Source: an uncultured Eubacteriales bacterium
GTDB lineage: Bacteria; Bacillota; Clostridia; Peptostreptococcales; Anaerovoracaceae
NCBI GenBank assembly: GCA_902786355.1
Contig: CADABZ010000001.1
Coordinates: forward strand, 62,001 to 126,000
Direction: 5' to 3'
DNA length: 64,000 nucleotides
Positions 60,855 through 64,000 of this stretch are shown here, piece after piece (position 1 is the first letter of the stretch; each line of letters starts with the position of its first letter). Position numbers and translations under genes: made by a program. The notes under the pieces are model-generated. The model was not told where the DNA came from, ran no database searches, and was given only the letters and a program-made list of their open reading frames with translations.

Positions 60855-62624
60855 CTAGACATATAGAATTATCGGGATTATCACAGGACTCCTCTTGGTC
60901 ATCCTGTAGATGTATCCTTTCATGTCGGACTTGATCGCCTTCGACAGCGACTGCTCATCGAGGCTGCCCGCTTCTGCACATTTACCTATAGTATTGTAGA
61001 CTATACTGAGCGCTTCATCAAGAAAATCCTTGTGTTCCTGTTCATAAACAAGTCCGATGGTGCGCATTTCAGGCACTGCCATAAGGGATCCTGTCGCAGT
61101 ATCGAGTGCTACAGCGATCGTTACAAGGCCGGACTGAGACAGATTTTTTCTCTCTCTCAGGACAGAATTGCCTATGTCACCGACGCCGTATCCGTCTACC
61201 ATCACATCATCTCCTGATGTGAAGCCCTTGGTCAGACGGGCTTTGCGCCCATTGATCACAAGAGCATCGCCATTGTTCATCACGAAGATGGTGCTGCTCT
61301 GCTGTCCGAGAGACTGTGCCAGCAGCGAATGTTCTACAAGATGTCTCTTCTCGCCGTGGACCGGCATGAAGAACCTCGGCCTTACCAGTGAGTGTATCAG
61401 CTTCAGCTCTTCTGAAGAAGCGTGGCCTGATACATGCACATCCATTGCGCTTGCCAGTACTACCTTGACGTTTTTCTCATACAGCTGATTGACGACCTGG
61501 GAGATGACTTTTTCATTTCCCGGGATCGGTGATGACGAGAAGACCACGACATCGTCCGCCTTGAGTTTTACGGACTTGTGCTGGTCGTTGGCCATACGTG
61601 TAAGAGCTGACATTGGCTCGCCCTGGCTTCCTGTTGTCAGTATAGTCAGGCTCTTGTCCGGTACGTTGCGTATATCGTTGATCCTGATAAACAGTGAATC
61701 AGGGATGTTGTTAAGATATCCGAGTTCGCGGGCAAGTGTCAGTACCTTCTCCATCGACTTTCCCGAGACAGCGATGCATCTGTTGTGCTTCATGGAAGCT
61801 TCCATGAAATACTTGATCCTGTGAACGTTTGACGAGAAAGTCGCAATTATTATTCTCTTGTCTGTGTTGTCGAAAATCTCATCGATGGACTTTCTTACGA
61901 TCGCCTCTGACGGAGTATATCCGTTTCTCATAACATTGGTGCTGTCGCAGAGCAGAAGGTCTACTCCCTCGTCACCAAGCTGTGCGAATCTTCTCAGATC
62001 TATGACCTTGCCGTCAAGCGGCGCAAAGTCTACCTTGAAATCTCCTGTATGGACTATATGTCCGCCCAGGAATCTGATCGAATAAGCCACAGAGTCAGCA
62101 ATGCTGTGATTGGTCTGGATCGCTTCAATTCTGAATGATCCGATGCTGAAGATGTCGCCTGCTCTGATCACATGAGTCTCGCACCACAGCCCGTGTTCTT
62201 CGAGCTTATGATCGATAAGACCCATTGCCAGCGGAGGCGCATATACCGGTACATTCAGTTCTTTGAGAAGATAAGGAATGCCTCCGATATGGTCTTCATG
62301 TCCGTGTGTTATGATCAGGCCTTTGATCTTTTCGCTGTTCTCCTTGAGATAAGTGAAGTCCGGAATGACAAGGTCGATGCCGAACATCTCATATTCAGGA
62401 AAAGCGAATCCGCAGTCTATGATGAGTATTTCGTTGTTGTATTCAATGAGAGTGCAGTTCTTTCCGATCTCATTGAGTCCGCCCAAAGGGATGACCTTAT
62501 ATGGGCCACCCGCTGCAGACGGGATGCTTCTGCGTCTTGCGGAAGCTGCGGGCAAAGCGTCAGAGACGCTTTTGCCCGGATGGTTGTTGTGTCTTCTTCT
62601 GTAGTTGTTTTTTAGTCTAGCCAT
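60855..62624 (-). CDS. rnj: Ribonuclease J with basic N-terminal extension
   Basis: 589 residues. Metallo-beta-lactamase/beta-CASP ribonuclease: IPLGGLNEIGKN, THGHEDHIGGIPYLL (metal site, about residue 111), HTGDFKVD, and a C-terminal domain. 5'-3' exonuclease and endonuclease in mRNA decay. A basic low-complexity tail of about 40 residues (KNNYRRRHNNHPGKS...) precedes the core; B. subtilis RNase J1 lacks it. Only 16 bases separate it from leuS. Confidence 0.95.
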   Translation of the reverse strand: MARLKNNYRRRHNNHPGKSVSDALPAASARRRSIPSAAGGPYKVIPLGGLNEIGKNCTLIEYNNEILIIDCGFAFPEYEMFGIDLVIPDFTYLKENSEKIKGLIITHGHEDHIGGIPYLLKELNVPVYAPPLAMGLIDHKLEEHGLWCETHVIRAGDIFSIGSFRIEAIQTNHSIADSVAYSIRFLGGHIVHTGDFKVDFAPLDGKVIDLRRFAQLGDEGVDLLLCDSTNVMRNGYTPSEAIVRKSIDEIFDNTDKRIIIATFSSNVHRIKYFMEASMKHNRCIAVSGKSMEKVLTLARELGYLNNIPDSLFIRINDIRNVPDKSLTILTTGSQGEPMSALTRMANDQHKSVKLKADDVVVFSSSPIPGNEKVISQVVNQLYEKNVKVVLASAMDVHVSGHASSEELKLIHSLVRPRFFMPVHGEKRHLVEHSLLAQSLGQQSSTIFVMNNGDALVINGRKARLTKGFTSGDDVMVDGYGVGDIGNSVLRERKNLSQSGLVTIAVALDTATGSLMAVPEMRTIGLVYEQEHKDFLDEALSIVYNTIGKCAEAGSLDEQSLSKAIKSDMKGYIYRMTKRSPVIIPIILYV

Positions 62625-62640
62625 ATTGTTAACGGGCCGT

Positions 62641-64000
62641 TTATCTGACTACGAAATTGACGATCTTATTAGGAATAACAATAACCTTAACTATATTCTT
62701 TCCTTCAGTCGCCTCCTTAACCTTTTCGAGTCTTCTGGCGGCCTCTTCTGTTTCCTCCTTGGTTGAATTGTTAGGCATAAGGAATTTATCCTTGAGTTTG
62801 CCGTTGACCTGAACGATGATCTCTATCTCGTCTTTGACGAGTGCTTTTTCATCGTATACCGGCCATGACTGGTTATAAAGTCTGTCTTCATGACCGAGCT
62901 GGCTCCACAGTTCTTCTGTGATATGCGGAGTGAAAGGATTGAGGACTGTAAGAAGAACCTCTATCGCTTTGTTGAAGAGCGGCAGATTCATCTCTGCGTG
63001 CTGCTTATATTTGTACATTTCGTTGACAAGCTCCATGATGCTTGCGATGGCAGTGTTGAAGTTGAATCTGCCGCCTGCATCCTCGCCAACCTTCTTGATG
63101 GTTGCATTGAGCATGAAGTTGAGGGACTTGTCATCTTCGTTCTCGCATACAGGTTCAGGGAACTCTCTCTGATCTCCTCTGATGGACTCAATATACTCGT
63201 ATACCAGTCTGTATACTCTTCCGAGGAATCTGTAGCTTCCTTCTACACCTTCATCTGACCAGTCAAGTTCCTTTTCAGGAGGTGCTGCGAAGAGTATGAA
63301 GAGTCTTGCTGTATCTGATCCGTATTTTGCCTGGATATCAGCAGGGCTGACAACATTGCCGAGGGACTTGGACATCTTGGCTTTCACATAGTTGCCTTCA
63401 GAATCTGTGTATCCCTTGATAACCATTCCCTGTGTGAGCAGGTTGCTGAACGGTTCTTCTGCATCGCAGAGTCCGAGGTCATGAAGAACCATCTGGAAGA
63501 ATCTTGCATACATCAGGTGAAGAATAGCATGCTCTACGCCGCCAATGTACTGATCGACGTTCATCCAGTAATTGACCTTCTCCGGGTCAAAAGCCATCTC
63601 CTCATTGTGAGCGTCGCAGTATCTGAGGAAGTACCAGGATGAATCAAGGAATGTATCCATGGTATCGATCTCTCTCTCAGCATCTCCGCCGCACTTAGGG
63701 CACTTGCAGGCTCTGAAAGTCTTGGATGTTGTCAGAGGGGAATCACCCTTTCCTGTGAACTCTACGTCTGTAGGAAGCAGAACAGGCAGGTTGTGTTCGT
63801 CCTCAGGGACCCATCCGCACTTCTCGCACCAGATCATAGGGATAGGTGTTCCCCAGTATCTCTGTCTGCTGATGAGCCAGTCTCTGAGCTTATAGTTGAC
63901 AGTCTTGTGTCCGAGGCCTTTTGCTTCAAGATCAGCTGTGATCTTAGCGATAGCCTCCTTGTTATTCATTCCGGTGTATTCTCCGGAGTTGATCATTGTT
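62641..64000 (-). CDS. leuS: Leucyl-tRNA synthetase, N-terminus cut by window edge
   Basis: The last 453 or so codons of LeuRS; the start lies beyond position 64000. Visible: the part after the editing insertion ([18 protein letters not shown]), zinc-knuckle cysteines CEKCG and CKCPKCGG, the KMSKS loop (63364-63378), the anticodon-binding helical domain, and a C-terminal VNGKLKDKF domain. It is transcribed ahead of rnj and ylbF. Confidence 0.97.
   Translation of the reverse strand, partial: TMINSGEYTGMNNKEAIAKITADLEAKGLGHKTVNYKLRDWLISRQRYWGTPIPMIWCEKCGWVPEDEHNLPVLLPTDVEFTGKGDSPLTTSKTFRACKCPKCGGDAEREIDTMDTFLDSSWYFLRYCDAHNEEMAFDPEKVNYWMNVDQYIGGVEHAILHLMYARFFQMVLHDLGLCDAEEPFSNLLTQGMVIKGYTDSEGNYVKAKMSKSLGNVVSPADIQAKYGSDTARLFILFAAPPEKELDWSDEGVEGSYRFLGRVYRLVYEYIESIRGDQREFPEPVCENEDDKSLNFMLNATIKKVGEDAGGRFNFNTAIASIMELVNEMYKYKQHAEMNLPLFNKAIEVLLTVLNPFTPHITEELWSQLGHEDRLYNQSWPVYDEKALVKDEIEIIVQVNGKLKDKFLMPNNSTKEETEEAARRLEKVKEATEGKNIVKVIVIPNKIVNFVVR

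Noticed and set aside
1-64000. CRISPR arrays, insertion sequences, rRNA genes, prophage
   Set aside because: No regularly spaced repeats, transposase motifs, rRNA sequence or phage genes seen; the only recombinase lies in a housekeeping operon.

Overview
The window reads as chromosomal DNA of a low-to-mid GC Gram-positive anaerobe, most likely Bacillota class Clostridia. The gene orders are classic for that group: rpmB/asp23/recG/rsmD/coaD, ftsK/rimO/pgsA/cinA/recA, alaS/ireB/ruvX, mutS/mutL/miaA, asp23/nusB/xseA/xseB/ispA/dxs/tlyA, and efp/mltG/trmR/trhP. Shine-Dalgarno sites are strong and the recA SOS box is of the Gram-positive type. The genus is inferred only; members of the Eubacterium/Anaerovoracaceae type would fit.

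Layout. 1-4.6 kb, minus strand: a class A penicillin-binding protein (C-terminus cut by the window edge) and a degenerate, membrane-anchored PepD/M20-like protein. 4.7-26.4 kb, plus strand: housekeeping genes for ribosomal proteins L28, L32, L21 and L27, an Asp23 protein, RecG, RsmD, CoaD, TmcAL, FtsK, RimO, PgsA, CinA, RecA, Obg, ComEA, a stand-alone Spo0A-type DNA-binding protein, DUF896, AlaRS, IreB and RuvX. A tRNA-Pro(CGG) lies on the minus strand between TmcAL and L32.

26.4-32.1 kb, plus strand: an accessory block. A LysR regulator, coupled to ruvX, precedes a small four-helix membrane protein, a flavodoxin-fold reductase with a C-terminal zinc ribbon, a double EthD-like protein, a DUF1097 membrane protein and an LVIVD-repeat propeller. 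No function is known to me for this combination; it is the best candidate here for an undescribed pathway. 32.2-37.3 kb: a second accessory run with a secreted propeller, a membrane-anchored all-beta protein, a three-helix membrane protein, a 3D-domain wall protein and a sugar-kinase-like phosphotransferase, apparently a cell-envelope module.

37.6-64 kb, minus strand: a YneA-like LysM division inhibitor with a consensus promoter and two LexA boxes, YbaK, a TVP38 protein, an aluminium-resistance/methionine gamma-lyase family enzyme, a tyrosine recombinase, MiaA-MutL-MutS, an aminotransferase, TlyA-Dxs-IspA-XseB-XseA, a TsaD-like paralogue, NusB, Asp23, a CNNM/HlyC transporter-like protein, TrhP-TrmR-MltG-EF-P, YlbF, RNase J and LeuRS (N-terminus cut by the window edge).

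Themes. The recA and yneA promoters both carry LexA-type boxes, so the window holds two parts of one SOS regulon. Several expected neighbours are absent (fakA after asp23, yceD before rpmF, prp between rplU and rpmA, folD in the nusB-xseA cluster, hfq after miaA). In two slots another gene stands in: a TsaD paralogue for folD and a tyrosine recombinase for hfq. The missing prp agrees with an L27 that lacks the N-terminal extension Prp normally removes. All functional calls come from reading motifs by eye; no database search was run.
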